64,000 nt of DNA from an uncultured Porticoccus sp. (lineage in GTDB: Bacteria > Pseudomonadota > Gammaproteobacteria > Pseudomonadales > Porticoccaceae), in NCBI GenBank assembly GCA_947259505.1, contig CAMYLT010000008.1:1-64000 (forward strand), read 5' to 3'. The notes beneath the pieces are model-generated. The model had not been told where the DNA came from, ran no database searches, and saw only the letters and a list, made by a program, of their open reading frames with translations. The translations under genes and the position numbers were made by a program. Below, in pieces: positions 6,773 through 16,033 of this stretch; position 1 is the stretch's first letter; the number at the start of each line of letters is the position of its first letter.

Positions 6773-7171
6773 TCAGGTAATAATGCCGGAACCGCCCATG
6801 CCGCCCATTCCACCCATACCTCCGGGGCCGCCACCCTGACCGGGGACGACAATTTTTGAGGCCTGTTCGCGGCGCAGTTCTTCCAGTTCCTTGGCGGTGC
6901 GCTCCACAGCGGCTTCCGCTTCGGCGCCAAATTTTTCGGCGGCTTCGCCAATGCTGTCGGCTTCCAGCGGGAAGTTGATCGGCAGTGCACCCATCGGGCT
7001 CATTACTTGGGTGGAACCCATGTAGAGCACCTGGCGCTCGGGATCGGGTTCGCCGGCTGGAGTCACCGGGGTCAGGCGGCGGATGCTGCCGATTTTCTGA
7101 TCGGTGAAAATTTCTTCCAGATACAGTTCGGCGGGGTTCATACTGGCGTCAAATTGCTTGGAATTACTCAT
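6773..7171 (-). CDS. Conserved hypothetical protein with Gly/Met-rich tail (132 aa)
   Basis: I do not recognise a named family. The N-terminal two thirds (about 1-70) look globular, with YLEEIFTDQKIGSIRRLTPV and DPERQVLYMGSTQ. A strongly charged helix follows (EAAEKFGAEAEAAVERTAKE, about 76-105) that could form a coiled coil. The last ~25 residues are low complexity: PGQGGGPGGMGGMGGMGGSG. Such GGM repeats resemble the flexible GroEL C-terminal tail. No signal peptide and no cysteine. It sits between yaeQ and a LysR gene on the same strand. I cannot assign a function. Confidence 0.72.
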   Translation of the reverse strand: MSNSKQFDASMNPAELYLEEIFTDQKIGSIRRLTPVTPAGEPDPERQVLYMGSTQVMSPMGALPINFPLEADSIGEAAEKFGAEAEAAVERTAKELEELRREQASKIVVPGQGGGPGGMGGMGGMGGSGIIT

Positions 7172-7231
7172 GTTTTTGCTTCGTCGTTACATAAAAGAAG
7201 CCGCACACCCTACCAGATTTTCCCCGGGACG

Positions 7232-8125
7232 TCAGGGGGCGGTAATCTGTGATTTCAGGGTGTCCACCAGGGCATTGGCCGCCGATGACAGCGGGTAGCG
7301 GCGGCGGGTGAGGATGCCCACCCGGCGGGTGACTTTCGGGTCGGTGAGCAGTCGGCTTTCGGCACCCAGAGCCTCCATCTGCTGGATGGCCAGGGAGGGC
7401 ACCACACTGATGCCCAAGCCGCCGGCGACCATGGAGCCGATGGAGGCCAATTGGTGGGCTTCGAATTCCACGGTGAGCATGATGCCGCAGTCGGCGGTGG
7501 TGTCGTCGATCATCTGGCGCATGGCTGAGGGGCGCTGCAATGCCACAAAGGGATAATCCTGCAATTGTGCCCAGCGAATCTCTTTTTGCTCCAGCAGAGG
7601 GTGGCCCGGGGGTGTGACCACAAAGAAACTGTCCTCAAACAGCGGTTCAAAGTGCAGGTCTTCGGATTCATCCAGGTCGAAGGTGACGCCCACCTCCACC
7701 CGACCCTTGCGCACCATCTCCACCACTTCCTCGGCCACCACGTCCTGGACGGTGATGTTGATGTCGGGGAAATGGGCGCGGAAGAAATGCAGTGCCTTGG
7801 GCAGCTTGCTGATGGAAAAGGACGCCATGGTAGCAATGGCCAGTTTGCCGCGGCGCATGGCGAACAGGTTGTGCAGGTCGGTCAGAGCGTTATCCCAGTC
7901 CGCCAGCAGGCGCTGGGCCACGGGCAGAAAGGCCTCTCCCTCCGGGGTCAGCGACAGAGTGCGAGTGGTGCGGGCCAGCAGCTTGCCGCCCACGACTTCT
8001 TCCATGTTTTTCAGGGCAATACTCAGGGCGGGCTGGGAAAGGTGCAGGCGCTCCCCGGCTTCGGCGAAGTTGTGGGTCTGCGCCACGGTGACGAAGGCCT
8101 TGAGTTGCTTGATGGTGATATCCAT
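7232..8125 (-). CDS. LysR-family transcriptional regulator
   Basis: 297 aa. The winged helix-turn-helix spans about residues 3-62 (IKQLKAFVTVAQTHNFAEAG, LHLSQPALSIALKNMEE), followed by the periplasmic-binding-protein-like effector domain to the end. It is divergent from scoAB with a 151-base AT-rich intergenic region carrying a TAATCA-GT-TGATTA dyad. This geometry is typical of LysR regulators that control the adjacent operon, so it probably regulates ketone-body or acetoacetate use. The effector is unknown. Complete, with normal length. Confidence 0.88.
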   Translation of the reverse strand: MDITIKQLKAFVTVAQTHNFAEAGERLHLSQPALSIALKNMEEVVGGKLLARTTRTLSLTPEGEAFLPVAQRLLADWDNALTDLHNLFAMRRGKLAIATMASFSISKLPKALHFFRAHFPDINITVQDVVAEEVVEMVRKGRVEVGVTFDLDESEDLHFEPLFEDSFFVVTPPGHPLLEQKEIRWAQLQDYPFVALQRPSAMRQMIDDTTADCGIMLTVEFEAHQLASIGSMVAGGLGISVVPSLAIQQMEALGAESRLLTDPKVTRRVGILTRRRYPLSSAANALVDTLKSQITAP

Positions 8126-8151
8126 AAGTTCATTCTATTTATAAGGGGGGC

Positions 8152-8165
8152 TAATCAGTTGATTA
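8152..8165. promoter_or_regulatory. Dyad in LysR-scoA intergenic region
   Basis: Perfect inverted repeat TAATCA-GT-TGATTA, 27 bases upstream of the LysR start and 112 bases upstream of scoA. It is a candidate binding site for the divergent LysR protein, whose operators usually contain an AT-rich dyad. Spacing is one base longer than the classic T-N11-A. Confidence 0.4.
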
Positions 8166-8276
8166 AAATTTTACGCTTGATAAATATATTCCGCTATAGG
8201 ATGCTTTAACGGTTTTGCGGCCTTGAAGTTGTGGCTGCCGGGGTAAGTTATAAAAAACGACTGAGGAGTTAAGTTC

Positions 8277-8978
8277 ATGGCGGGTTTCGATAAGGTGGTG
8301 AGCACCTACGAAGAAGCGATGGCGGGTCTCGAAGATGGCATGACCGTCATAGCAGGGGGTTTTGGTATCTGTGGTATCCCTGAAAATCTGATCAAACAGA
8401 TTAAGAAAATGGGTACTAAAGAACTCACTATTGTTTCCAACAACTGTGGTATTGATGGTTTTGGCTTGGGCATTCTGCTCGAAGATCGCCAAATCAAGAA
8501 AATGGTGTCTTCCTACGTGGGTGAGAACAAGCTGTTTGAAGAACAGTTGCTCTCCGGTCAATTGGAAGTGGAATTGACACCTCAGGGCACCCTGGCGGAA
8601 AAAATGCGCGCTGCTGGTGCGGGCATTCCCGCCTTCTATACCGCTACCGGTTACGGTACCGATATTGGCAAAGGTAAGGATGTGCGCGAGTTCAATGGTC
8701 GCAAGTACATTCTGGAAGAGTCCATTCAAGGCGACTTTTCAATTGTCAAAGCGTGGAAAGCAGACCGTTATGGCAATGCTATCTACCGCAATACCGCAAT
8801 GAACTTCAATCCAATGGCTGCCACCGCTGGCAAGATCTGCGTGATGGAAGTGGAAGAGATTGTCGAGCCGGGCGAACTGGATCCGATGTACGTACATACC
8901 CCGGGTATTTATGTAGATCGCCTGATTCAGGGCACTTTCGAAAAACGTATTGAAATACGTACCGTTCGCCAAGGCTAA
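8277..8978 (+). CDS. scoA: Succinyl-CoA:3-ketoacid CoA-transferase subunit A
   Basis: 233 aa. The family I CoA-transferase alpha signature is [15 protein letters not shown] (about 25-39), followed by [16 protein letters not shown]. This subunit binds CoA and, with subunit B, moves CoA from succinyl-CoA to acetoacetate. This activates acetoacetate for thiolysis to acetyl-CoA. A GAGGAG-like ribosome-binding site precedes ATG 8277. Subunit B follows after 14 bases. With 3-hydroxybutyrate dehydrogenase downstream this makes a ketone-body or polyhydroxybutyrate-monomer use operon. Confidence 0.92.
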   Translation: MAGFDKVVSTYEEAMAGLEDGMTVIAGGFGICGIPENLIKQIKKMGTKELTIVSNNCGIDGFGLGILLEDRQIKKMVSSYVGENKLFEEQLLSGQLEVELTPQGTLAEKMRAAGAGIPAFYTATGYGTDIGKGKDVREFNGRKYILEESIQGDFSIVKAWKADRYGNAIYRNTAMNFNPMAATAGKICVMEVEEIVEPGELDPMYVHTPGIYVDRLIQGTFEKRIEIRTVRQG

Positions 8979-8992
8979 GAGGAGAGATAATC

Positions 8993-9649
8993 ATGGCACT
9001 TTCTCGTGATCAAATGGCTATCCGTGTTGCCCGCGAGCTACAGGATGGTTTCTACGTAAACCTCGGTATTGGTATCCCCACTCTGGTGGCTAACCATGTG
9101 CCGGAAGGTATGGAAGTTATGTTGCAGTCCGAAAACGGTCTGCTGGGCATGGGTCCGTTCCCCACCGAAGACCAGGTCGACCCCGATCTGATTAACGCTG
9201 GCAAGCAAACCGTTACCACTGCTACTGGCGCTTCGATTTTCTCATCGGCAGAGTCCTTCGCCATGATCCGCGGTGGTCATGTGGATCTGACTGTACTGGG
9301 TGCGTTTGAAGTTGACGTACGCGGCAGCATCGCTTCCTGGATGATTCCCGGCAAGCTGATCAAGGGCATGGGCGGCGCGATGGATCTGGTGGCTGGCGCG
9401 GATAACATCATCGTGTTGATGACCCACGCTGACAAATACGGCAATTCCAAGCTGCTGCCGGAGTGTACCCTGCCGTTGACTGGCGCTGGCTGTATCAAGC
9501 ATGTGCTGACCGATCTGGCCTATGTGGAAATCCACGACGGCAAGTTCCACCTGGTGGAACGCGCACCGGGTGTTTCCGTGGAAGAAATCGTCTCTAAAAC
9601 CGCCGGTGAAATGGTTGTTCCCGACCATGTGCCGGAGATGCAGTTCTGA
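8993..9649 (+). CDS. scoB: Succinyl-CoA:3-ketoacid CoA-transferase subunit B
   Basis: 218 aa, starting at ATG 8993 after AGGAGAG. The catalytic glutamate lies in SENGLLGMGP (about residues 46-55), the signature of family I beta subunits. GGHVDLTVLGAFEVD and the late GIKHVLTDLAY-like stretch are also family landmarks. It forms the heteromeric enzyme with the preceding subunit. The Glu forms the enzyme-CoA thioester intermediate in this family. A strong terminator follows within 20 bases, separating it from the dehydrogenase gene. Confidence 0.92.
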   Translation: MALSRDQMAIRVARELQDGFYVNLGIGIPTLVANHVPEGMEVMLQSENGLLGMGPFPTEDQVDPDLINAGKQTVTTATGASIFSSAESFAMIRGGHVDLTVLGAFEVDVRGSIASWMIPGKLIKGMGGAMDLVAGADNIIVLMTHADKYGNSKLLPECTLPLTGAGCIKHVLTDLAYVEIHDGKFHLVERAPGVSVEEIVSKTAGEMVVPDHVPEMQF

Positions 9650-9666
9650 TCTTCGCAATTGCAGCT

Positions 9667-9696
9667 AAAAAAGGCTCCCTGATGGGGGCCTTTTTT
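9667..9696 (+). terminator. Rho-independent terminator after scoAB
   Basis: A-rich lead, GC-rich stem GGCTCCC-TGAT-GGGGGCC, then six T. It ends the scoAB transcript. Confidence 0.85.
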
Positions 9697-9852
9697 CTGC
9701 CTGTATGGTTTGAGTCAGCCACCATCGGGGCGGATTTTTGTAATGATCTCCGAATGAATTACACTGCTCATTCCCATAGTTCCAACGTTTAATCCACCGT
9801 CAGTCTGTAATCTACCCTGGGCTAACGGCCATCCAATTCGTGAGGTAACAAT

Positions 9853-10635
9853 ATGTTAAAAGGTAAAACAGCACTGGTGACCGGTTCCACCAGTGGTATT
9901 GGCTACGCCATGGCTGATCGTTTGGCCGAAGCCGGTGCCAATATTGTTCTGCATGGTCTGATGGATCCCTCTCAGGGGGCTGCCTTGGCCGAGGAGTTTG
10001 AGTCTCGCTATGGCATCAAATGTCTGTTCAGCGACGCGGATATTTCTACTGCCGAGGGTAACGAGGCGCTGGTTGCCGCCGCTCTGGAAAAGTTCGGCCA
10101 GGTGGACATCTTGATTAATAATGCAGGTATTCAGTACACCGCCTCGGTAGAAGATTTTCCGGTGGCAAAATGGGATGCCATTATTGCCATCAACCTCAGT
10201 TCCGCTTTCCACACCACCCGTCTGTTGGTGCCCGGTATGCAACAGCGCGGCTGGGGACGCATTATCAATATTGCTTCGGTTCACGGCCTGGTGGCATCCC
10301 TGCAGAAAGCGGCTTATGTCGCGGCTAAGCACGGTATTGTCGGTCTCACGAAGGTGGTGGCACTGGAGAATGCCGAGAAGGGTGTCACTGCAAATGCCAT
10401 TTGTCCGGGTTGGGTGGACACAGAATTGGTCGCGGCCCAATTCCGCGCCGTTGCCGAGCGGGATGGCGTGGACTTTGAAGAGGGAAAGCGTCGGGCGATT
10501 ATTGCCAAACAGCCAGTGCCCAAAGCCACCCAGCCTTCTGCGCTCGGTGATCTGGCGGTATTCCTCTGTTCTGAATCAGCGGCGACGATTACGGGTGCCA
10601 GCCTACCGATAGATGGTGGCTGGACGGCCCAGTAA
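9853..10635 (+). CDS. 3-hydroxybutyrate dehydrogenase (SDR family)
   Basis: 260 aa with a Rossmann motif TGSTSGIG (residues 11-18), NNAG (about 90-93), and catalytic Ser-Tyr-Lys in NIASVHG and YVAAKHG. The C-terminal SLPIDGGW is usual for classical SDRs. The sequence as a whole (GKTALVTGSTSGIG, GITANAICPGWV-like region) fits bacterial 3-hydroxybutyrate dehydrogenases (BdhA/HbdH), which oxidise (R)-3-hydroxybutyrate to acetoacetate with NAD. Its position after scoAB supports the assignment, since its product is their substrate. It has its own upstream region after the scoAB terminator and a GAGGTAA ribosome-binding site. Confidence 0.85.
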   Translation: MLKGKTALVTGSTSGIGYAMADRLAEAGANIVLHGLMDPSQGAALAEEFESRYGIKCLFSDADISTAEGNEALVAAALEKFGQVDILINNAGIQYTASVEDFPVAKWDAIIAINLSSAFHTTRLLVPGMQQRGWGRIINIASVHGLVASLQKAAYVAAKHGIVGLTKVVALENAEKGVTANAICPGWVDTELVAAQFRAVAERDGVDFEEGKRRAIIAKQPVPKATQPSALGDLAVFLCSESAATITGASLPIDGGWTAQ

Positions 10636-10659
10636 GTCATCCGTTGATACGCTCCCGTG

Positions 10660-10682
10660 AACTGTCTGTTTTACAGACAGTT
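10660..10682. repeat. Perfect hairpin between the dehydrogenase and rimO
   Basis: AACTGTCTG-TTTTA-CAGACAGTT, nine-base stem. It lies 24 bases after the dehydrogenase stop but is not followed by a T tract. It may be a weak terminator, an mRNA-stabilising hairpin, or an operator for rimO. Confidence 0.5.
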
Positions 10683-10768
10683 ACACCGGGGTTGCTGTAG
10701 AATCCGCAGCCTTTCTCCAGCCCGGCGGCTTTTACACAGGTGCCGGGCCAGCTAACAGGACAGGTAAC

Positions 10769-12082
10769 GTGTCAGGTAAAGTTGGTTTTATTTCTCTCGG
10801 CTGCCCCAAGGCGCTGGTGGACTCGGAACGCATTCTCACCCAGTTGCGGCTGGAGGGCTACGAAGTGTCCCCCAGTTACGAGGACGCCGATGTGGTGGTG
10901 GTGAACACCTGCGGTTTTCTCGACAGTGCCAAACAGGAATCTCTGGATGCCATTGGCGAAGCCATGGCGGAAAATGGTCGGGTGATTGTGACGGGCTGTA
11001 TGGGTGGTGACGAACAGGCCATCCGCGATGTGCATCCTGGGGTGCTGGCAGTGTCCGGTCCCCACCAGTACGAGGCGGTGGTGGGTGCGGTGCACGAGTA
11101 TGTACCCCCGAGTGCCGAGCACAACCCCTATGTGGATCTGGTTCCGCAACAGGGCATCAAGCTGACGCCGCGCCACTATTCTTATCTGAAAATTTCCGAA
11201 GGCTGCAACCACCGCTGCAGTTTCTGCATTATTCCCTCCATCCGCGGTGACCTGGTGAGTCGTCCCATCGGCAATGTCATGGATGAGGCGGAACGGCTGG
11301 TGAATGCTGGCACCAAGGAGTTGCTGGTGATCTCTCAGGACACCAGCGCCTACGGGGTAGATGTAAAATTTCGCACCGGCTTCTGGCAGGGTAAACCCGT
11401 CAAGACCCATATGCAGCAACTCTGCGAAGCGTTGGGAGAACTGGGGGTGTGGGTGCGGTTGCACTATGTCTATCCCTATCCTCACGTGGACAATGTGCTG
11501 CCGCTGATGGCGGAAGGCAAGATCCTGCCCTATCTGGATATTCCCTTCCAGCACGCTCACCCCGAGGTGCTAAAGGCCATGAAGCGCCCGGCCAATGAAG
11601 AGAAAGTACTGGAGCGGATTCGCCGCTGGCGAGAAATCTGCCCAGACTTGACTCTGCGCAGTACGTTTATTGTCGGCTTCCCCGGCGAGACCGAGGAGCA
11701 CTTCCAGTACCTGCTGGACTGGTTGCAGGAAGCTCAATTGGATCGAGTTGGCTGTTTCAAGTATGAAGCTGTTGAGGGCGCCCCGGCCAATGCGTTGCCC
11801 GGTGCGGTGCCGGAAGACGTAAAACAGCAACGCTGGGAGCGTTTTATGGAAACCCAGCAGGAAATCAGCGCCAAGCGTTTACAGCGCAAGGTGGGACGCA
11901 CTATCGATGTGTTGATTGATGAAATCGATGAAGAGGGCGCCATTGGTCGTTCCAGTGCCGATGCCCCGGAAATCGACGGTAATGTCTACTTGGATGGTGC
12001 GTTTGATTTGAAGCCTGGTGATCTGGTGAAGGCCACGGTTGTCGAGGCGGATGACTACGATCTGTGGGCCGAGCTGTTATAA
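10769..12082 (+). CDS. rimO: Ribosomal protein S12 methylthiotransferase
   Basis: 437 aa from GTG 10769. The N-terminal MTTase domain has three cluster-binding cysteines (SLGCPK, NTCGFL, TGCMGG). The radical-SAM domain has CNHRCSFC (about residues 149-156), and a C-terminal TRAM domain begins around 370. RimO adds a methylthio group to the conserved Asp of ribosomal protein S12 (Asp88 in E. coli) using two 4Fe-4S clusters. Length and motif order match RimO rather than MiaB. It is a single-gene transcript ended by a clear terminator at 12104-12134. Confidence 0.95.
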   Translation: MSGKVGFISLGCPKALVDSERILTQLRLEGYEVSPSYEDADVVVVNTCGFLDSAKQESLDAIGEAMAENGRVIVTGCMGGDEQAIRDVHPGVLAVSGPHQYEAVVGAVHEYVPPSAEHNPYVDLVPQQGIKLTPRHYSYLKISEGCNHRCSFCIIPSIRGDLVSRPIGNVMDEAERLVNAGTKELLVISQDTSAYGVDVKFRTGFWQGKPVKTHMQQLCEALGELGVWVRLHYVYPYPHVDNVLPLMAEGKILPYLDIPFQHAHPEVLKAMKRPANEEKVLERIRRWREICPDLTLRSTFIVGFPGETEEHFQYLLDWLQEAQLDRVGCFKYEAVEGAPANALPGAVPEDVKQQRWERFMETQQEISAKRLQRKVGRTIDVLIDEIDEEGAIGRSSADAPEIDGNVYLDGAFDLKPGDLVKATVVEADDYDLWAELL

Positions 12083-12103
12083 CCTCTGGGCGTACCGGGA
12101 AAT

Positions 12104-12134
12104 AAAAAAGGCCAGCATTAAGCTGGCCTTTTTG
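12104..12134. terminator. Bidirectional terminator between rimO and slyD
   Basis: AAAAAAGGCCAGC-ATTAA-GCTGGCCTTTTT: symmetric stem with A run and T run, able to stop rimO (plus) and slyD (minus), which converge here. Confidence 0.88.
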
Positions 12135-12153
12135 TTTGGCTTGGCAGTGCCGA

Positions 12154-12636
12154 TCAGTGCTCGTGTCCGCCCGCGCCGTGAACATGGCCATGGGCCAGTT
12201 CTTCTTCGGAGGCTTCGCGCACGGTCTCGATTTTTACGTCGAAGGTGAGTTCCTTGCCTGCCAGCGGGTGATTGCCATCAACTGTAACCGTGTCGTCCGT
12301 AGCGGCTGTGACCACAACGGACACTGGTCCGGAAGGGGTCTGGGCTTCAAAGCGCATGCCCGGTTTAACATCGTCAATGCCCTGGAAGGCCTGGCGAGGC
12401 ACTTCCTGTACTAGGTGGTCCTGGTATTCGCCATAGGCATCGGCGGCGGGCACGGTAACTTTCATCGTGTCACCTTCTTTCTTGCCTTCCATCGCCTGTT
12501 CCAGGCCCGGGATGATGTTTTTGTGGCCATGAATATAGGCCAACGGCGCAGTATCTGTAGATGAATCCAGCTGAACGCCGTCCCCATCAGTGAGTATGTA
12601 ATGAAAGAGCACGACGGCGTTTTCGGTAATGTTCAT
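12154..12636 (-). CDS. slyD: FKBP-type peptidyl-prolyl isomerase, SlyD type
   Basis: 160 aa. The FKBP domain is split by the SlyD insert-in-flap domain: YILTDGDGVQLDSS, then the flap insertion (about 70-130), and a return to HPLAGKELTFDVKIETV. The tail EEELAHGHVHGAGGHEH is His-rich, as in metal-binding SlyD proteins, though shorter than that of E. coli. The protein is a cytoplasmic folding helper with prolyl isomerase and chaperone activity. In E. coli SlyD also delivers nickel. Convergent with rimO, with the terminator between them. Confidence 0.9.
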   Translation of the reverse strand: MNITENAVVLFHYILTDGDGVQLDSSTDTAPLAYIHGHKNIIPGLEQAMEGKKEGDTMKVTVPAADAYGEYQDHLVQEVPRQAFQGIDDVKPGMRFEAQTPSGPVSVVVTAATDDTVTVDGNHPLAGKELTFDVKIETVREASEEELAHGHVHGAGGHEH

Positions 12637-12899
12637 GTGGATTCCTTCTAAGGGGAATGAATTTGAAATGAGGGGGGGATTATGGGTGATGGGGTCCCTT
12701 TTGCCAAGAAAGGGGGGCGTTTAGCCTGCAACCGACTTTTTTTGACCCATTTACCCATTTGTGGTCACCGGCTGCCGTTGCCTAAGGTAATACCGGCAGG
12801 GGAATTTTCCCGCTTCGGTGATAGGGGCCTTGGTATCTTGGGATGTAGCGGCTGAGTGGTTGCTAGCTGTGGTTGGAATATAAGAGCATTTTTTAGAAA

Positions 12900-12949
12900 C
12901 TACTACCTATAGTGTTTTGTCTGGCACGAAGCACTAGATGTTGTATACT
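12900..12949 (+). promoter_or_regulatory. Two NrdR boxes and -10 element upstream of nrdJ
   Basis: Two imperfect copies of the NrdR-box dyad lie 31 bases apart. They are CTACTACCTATAGTGT (12900-12915; right half TAGTGT perfect) and GCACTAGATGTTGTAT (12931-12946). A spacing of three helical turns is the usual arrangement for the NrdR repressor. TATACT (12944-12949) overlaps the second box and is a suitable -10 element. NrdR represses ribonucleotide reductase genes when dATP is high. Confidence 0.65.
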
Positions 12950-12996
12950 CAGTCCCGATCTACAGTCATTGCCGATTAAATAAAGGTCACTTAAGA

Positions 12997-15249
12997 ATGA
13001 CCGGTAATCGTCAAATACGGGGGGTGTGGACTGATTTCCCTCGTGCCGACTGCAACGCCATGCTCAAGTCACATATGCACAAGGACAACAATACCGCCAT
13101 GTCGATAGAAGCCCTCAAAACCGCAAACGAGCCTTCCCCCATCGAAATTAAGCTGCAACCGGCCTCAGAAGATATTTGGGACAAAAAGTACCGACTCAAG
13201 GACAAGAGTGGTAATCCGGTGGATGAGACCATCGATGGTACTTTCAGCCGTGTTGCCAAAGCGCTGGCCGATGTGGAAGAGCCGGGTAAACAGGCGCACT
13301 GGCATGAACGTTTTCTCTGGGCGCTGCGCAATGGGGCCATTCCCGCCGGACGCATTATTTCCAATGCCGGAGCGCTGGAGCACAAGCCAGCTACCTCGAC
13401 GATCAACTGTACTGTATCCGGTACCATTCAGGATTCCATGCAGGATATCCTTGAAAAGAACCTCGAAGCGGGGCTGACCCTCAAGGCTGGTTGCGGTATC
13501 GGCTACGAGTTTTCCACTTTGCGCCCACGCGGTGCTTACGTATCCGGTGCCGGTGCCTATACCTCTGGTCCTCTGTCCTTTATGGATATCTTTGACAAGA
13601 TGTGTTTCACCGTCTCTTCTGCAGGTGGTCGCCGGGGTGCCCAGATGGCCACCTTCGATGTAAGCCACCCCGACGTGGTGGACTTTATCCGCGCCAAGCG
13701 TGAGGACGGCCGCCTCCGTCAATTTAACCTGTCACTGCTGGTGACAGAAGGCTTTATGGAAGCGGTGAAAAGTGATGGCGATTGGTCGCTGTGTTTTCCC
13801 ATCTCCCGCAAGGAAGTGGAGCAAGGCACAATTGATCCTGCCGACGATACGCTGGTATGGCGCGAGTTTCCCACCACAGAGGGTTACGTGGCCAATGAGG
13901 AAGGGCTGGTGGCGTGCAGGATCTACCGTACTGTGAAAGCACGGCAGCTGTGGAACGTTATCATGAGTTCCACCTACGATTACGCCGAGCCCGGTTTTAT
14001 CCTGATCGACAAGGTTAATCAGCTCAATAACAACTGGTTCTGCGAGAATATCCGTGCCACCAATCCCTGTGGGGAGCAGCCTCTTCCGCCCTACGGCAGC
14101 TGTTTGCTGGGCTCCATCAATCTTACCAAGTTTGTCCTGAACCCCTTCACCGACAAGGCCCAGTTTGACTGGGATAATTTCGGCGAAGTGGTGTCAGTCT
14201 TTACTCGCATGCTGGACAACGTGGTCGAAATCAACGGCCTGCCCCTGGAAGGTCAGCGTAACGAAATTACCCGTAAACGCCGCCACGGCATGGGCTTTCT
14301 CGGGCTTGGTTCCACCATGACCATGCTGCGCGTACCTTATGGCAGCAAGGAATCTCTGGAGTTGACCGAGCGGGTGTCGCGAGAAATGGCCTTGGCAGGT
14401 TGGCGTACTGGTCTGGAACTGGCCAAAGAAAAAGGGCCGGCACCGATCATGGATGAAGAGTTTGAAGTGACCGAGGCGATGCTGCGCCTGCGCCCGGAAA
14501 TGGCGAAGGATGGCATCGTGGTGGGCGATAAACTGAAGGGCAAGGTGCTGCAAGCCCGTTACAGTCGCTACATGCAGAAAGTGGCGGAAGTGGCTCCGGA
14601 GCTGGTGGATGAGATAGCCACCCTTGGCTGCCGGTTTACCCACCATTCCTCCATTGCACCCACTGGAACTATCTCCCTGTCTCTGGCGAATAATGCTAGT
14701 AATGGTATTGAACCGAGTTTCGCGCATCACTATTCACGCAACGTGATTCGCGAGGGTAAAAAATCCAAGGAGAAAGTAGATGTGTTCTCCTATGAGCTGT
14801 TGGCCTACCGCGAACTGATCAATCCGGCAGCAATGCCATTCAGTGAAGAAGCGGGTGAAAAACTGCCGGAATATTTTGTCTCCAGCGATGATATTAAACC
14901 GAAGCAGCACGTGGACGTGCAGGCGGCGGCACAGAAGTGGGTGGACTCCTCCATTTCCAAAACCATTAATGTCCCTACCGATTGCGACTTTGAGGATTTC
15001 AAAGACATTTATATGTATGCCTACGATAACGGCCTCAAGGGTTGCACCACCTTCCGCTTTAACCCGGAGGCGTTCCAGGGCGTGCTGGTGAAGGAAAAAG
15101 ATCTGGAGAACACCACCTATCGGTTTACCCTGGAAGATGGCACCACCGTGGAGCTGAAGGGTAACGAAGAAGTGGAATACGATGGCGAGACGCATACCGC
15201 CGCTAACCTGTTTGATGCCTTGAAAGAAGGCTACTACGGCAAATTCTGA
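12997..15249 (+). CDS. nrdJ: Adenosylcobalamin-dependent ribonucleotide reductase, catalytic part (NrdJa type)
   Basis: 750 aa. Active-site signatures include NCTVSGTIQDS, GCGIGYEFSTLRP, NPCGEQPLPPYGSC and FAHHYSRN, typical of class II reductases. These use adenosylcobalamin to make the thiyl radical that reduces ribonucleotides to deoxyribonucleotides. The C-terminal part is encoded by the next gene, the split form known from Pseudomonas (NrdJa/NrdJb). The start is uncertain: ATG 12997 is the longest choice, but ATG 13099 (MSIEALKTANEP) also begins a plausible N-terminus. Regulation by NrdR is likely from the two upstream boxes. No cobalamin riboswitch was found. Confidence 0.9.
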   Translation: MTGNRQIRGVWTDFPRADCNAMLKSHMHKDNNTAMSIEALKTANEPSPIEIKLQPASEDIWDKKYRLKDKSGNPVDETIDGTFSRVAKALADVEEPGKQAHWHERFLWALRNGAIPAGRIISNAGALEHKPATSTINCTVSGTIQDSMQDILEKNLEAGLTLKAGCGIGYEFSTLRPRGAYVSGAGAYTSGPLSFMDIFDKMCFTVSSAGGRRGAQMATFDVSHPDVVDFIRAKREDGRLRQFNLSLLVTEGFMEAVKSDGDWSLCFPISRKEVEQGTIDPADDTLVWREFPTTEGYVANEEGLVACRIYRTVKARQLWNVIMSSTYDYAEPGFILIDKVNQLNNNWFCENIRATNPCGEQPLPPYGSCLLGSINLTKFVLNPFTDKAQFDWDNFGEVVSVFTRMLDNVVEINGLPLEGQRNEITRKRRHGMGFLGLGSTMTMLRVPYGSKESLELTERVSREMALAGWRTGLELAKEKGPAPIMDEEFEVTEAMLRLRPEMAKDGIVVGDKLKGKVLQARYSRYMQKVAEVAPELVDEIATLGCRFTHHSSIAPTGTISLSLANNASNGIEPSFAHHYSRNVIREGKKSKEKVDVFSYELLAYRELINPAAMPFSEEAGEKLPEYFVSSDDIKPKQHVDVQAAAQKWVDSSISKTINVPTDCDFEDFKDIYMYAYDNGLKGCTTFRFNPEAFQGVLVKEKDLENTTYRFTLEDGTTVELKGNEEVEYDGETHTAANLFDALKEGYYGKF

Positions 15250-15263
15250 TTGGAAGCACTGAC

Positions 15264-15971
15264 ATGACTGTAAAACTGGATAAGAAAATAGTTGGCTACA
15301 AAGTCGTGACCTCTTCCAACGATGAGGCCATACCTGAAGCGAAACCGGCTGCATCAGAGCTGGAGCGTTCCATCGAACAGATGCACGAAAATCTTAGTCG
15401 CCCGGAAGAGCTGCACGGGTCGACCTACAAGGTGAAGACGCCGCTGTCCGATCACGCGCTGTATATCACTATCAATGACATCGTGTTGAACCATGGCACG
15501 GACCATGAGCAGCGCCGCCCCTTCGAGATATTTATCAACTCGAAGAACATGGACCAGTTCCAGTGGGTGGTGGCGTTGACTCGGGTAATCTCCGCGGTAT
15601 TCCGCAAAGGGGGTGACTGCACCTTCCTCGCTGAAGAATTGAAAGCGGTGTTTGATCCTCAGGGTGGCTACTTCAAGCGTGGTGGTAAGTTCATGCCGTC
15701 ACTGGTGGCGGAAATTGGGGAAGCGATCGAGGACCACCTGACCAAGATTGGCATGATGCAAAGCCCTGAGTTGGGTGAGCATCAGAAGGCTATTCTGGCG
15801 GAGAAGCGTGCCGAGTATGAAGCCGCCAGTACATTCACTACCCCGACAGCAAAGCCAAGCAGCCCGTTTCCAGAAAGCGCACAGCTCTGCCACAAATGTA
15901 TGACCAAAGCGGTGATTCTGATGGACGGTTGTATGACCTGCCTGAATTGCGGCGATTCGAAGTGCGGATAA
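15264..15971 (+). CDS. Adenosylcobalamin-dependent ribonucleotide reductase, C-terminal part (NrdJb type)
   Basis: 235 aa, 14 bases after the NrdJa-type gene. The middle part (about 60-150; YITINDIVLNHGTDHEQRRPFEIFI, given here only as landmark region 15468-15543) is the TSCPD-type domain. The C-terminus has a cysteine cluster (LCHKCMTKA, CMTCLNCGDSKCG) that would shuttle electrons from thioredoxin or glutaredoxin to the active site. In Pseudomonas both subunits are needed for activity. A Pro/Ser-rich linker (about 195-210) separates the two parts. A terminator follows. Confidence 0.88.
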   Translation: MTVKLDKKIVGYKVVTSSNDEAIPEAKPAASELERSIEQMHENLSRPEELHGSTYKVKTPLSDHALYITINDIVLNHGTDHEQRRPFEIFINSKNMDQFQWVVALTRVISAVFRKGGDCTFLAEELKAVFDPQGGYFKRGGKFMPSLVAEIGEAIEDHLTKIGMMQSPELGEHQKAILAEKRAEYEAASTFTTPTAKPSSPFPESAQLCHKCMTKAVILMDGCMTCLNCGDSKCG

Positions 15972-16007
15972 CAAACCAGTCAAAAAACATCCGCATGAAT
16001 GGGGAGA

Positions 16008-16033
16008 TTAGCCGGGTTTACCCGGCTTTTTTT
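16008..16033 (+). terminator. Rho-independent terminator after nrdJ genes
   Basis: Stem AGCCGGGT-TTA-CCCGGCT followed by seven T. Confidence 0.85.

Noticed and set aside
12640-12995. Cobalamin riboswitch upstream of nrdJ
   Set aside because: No B12-box-like core sequence; the region is explained better by NrdR boxes and a promoter.
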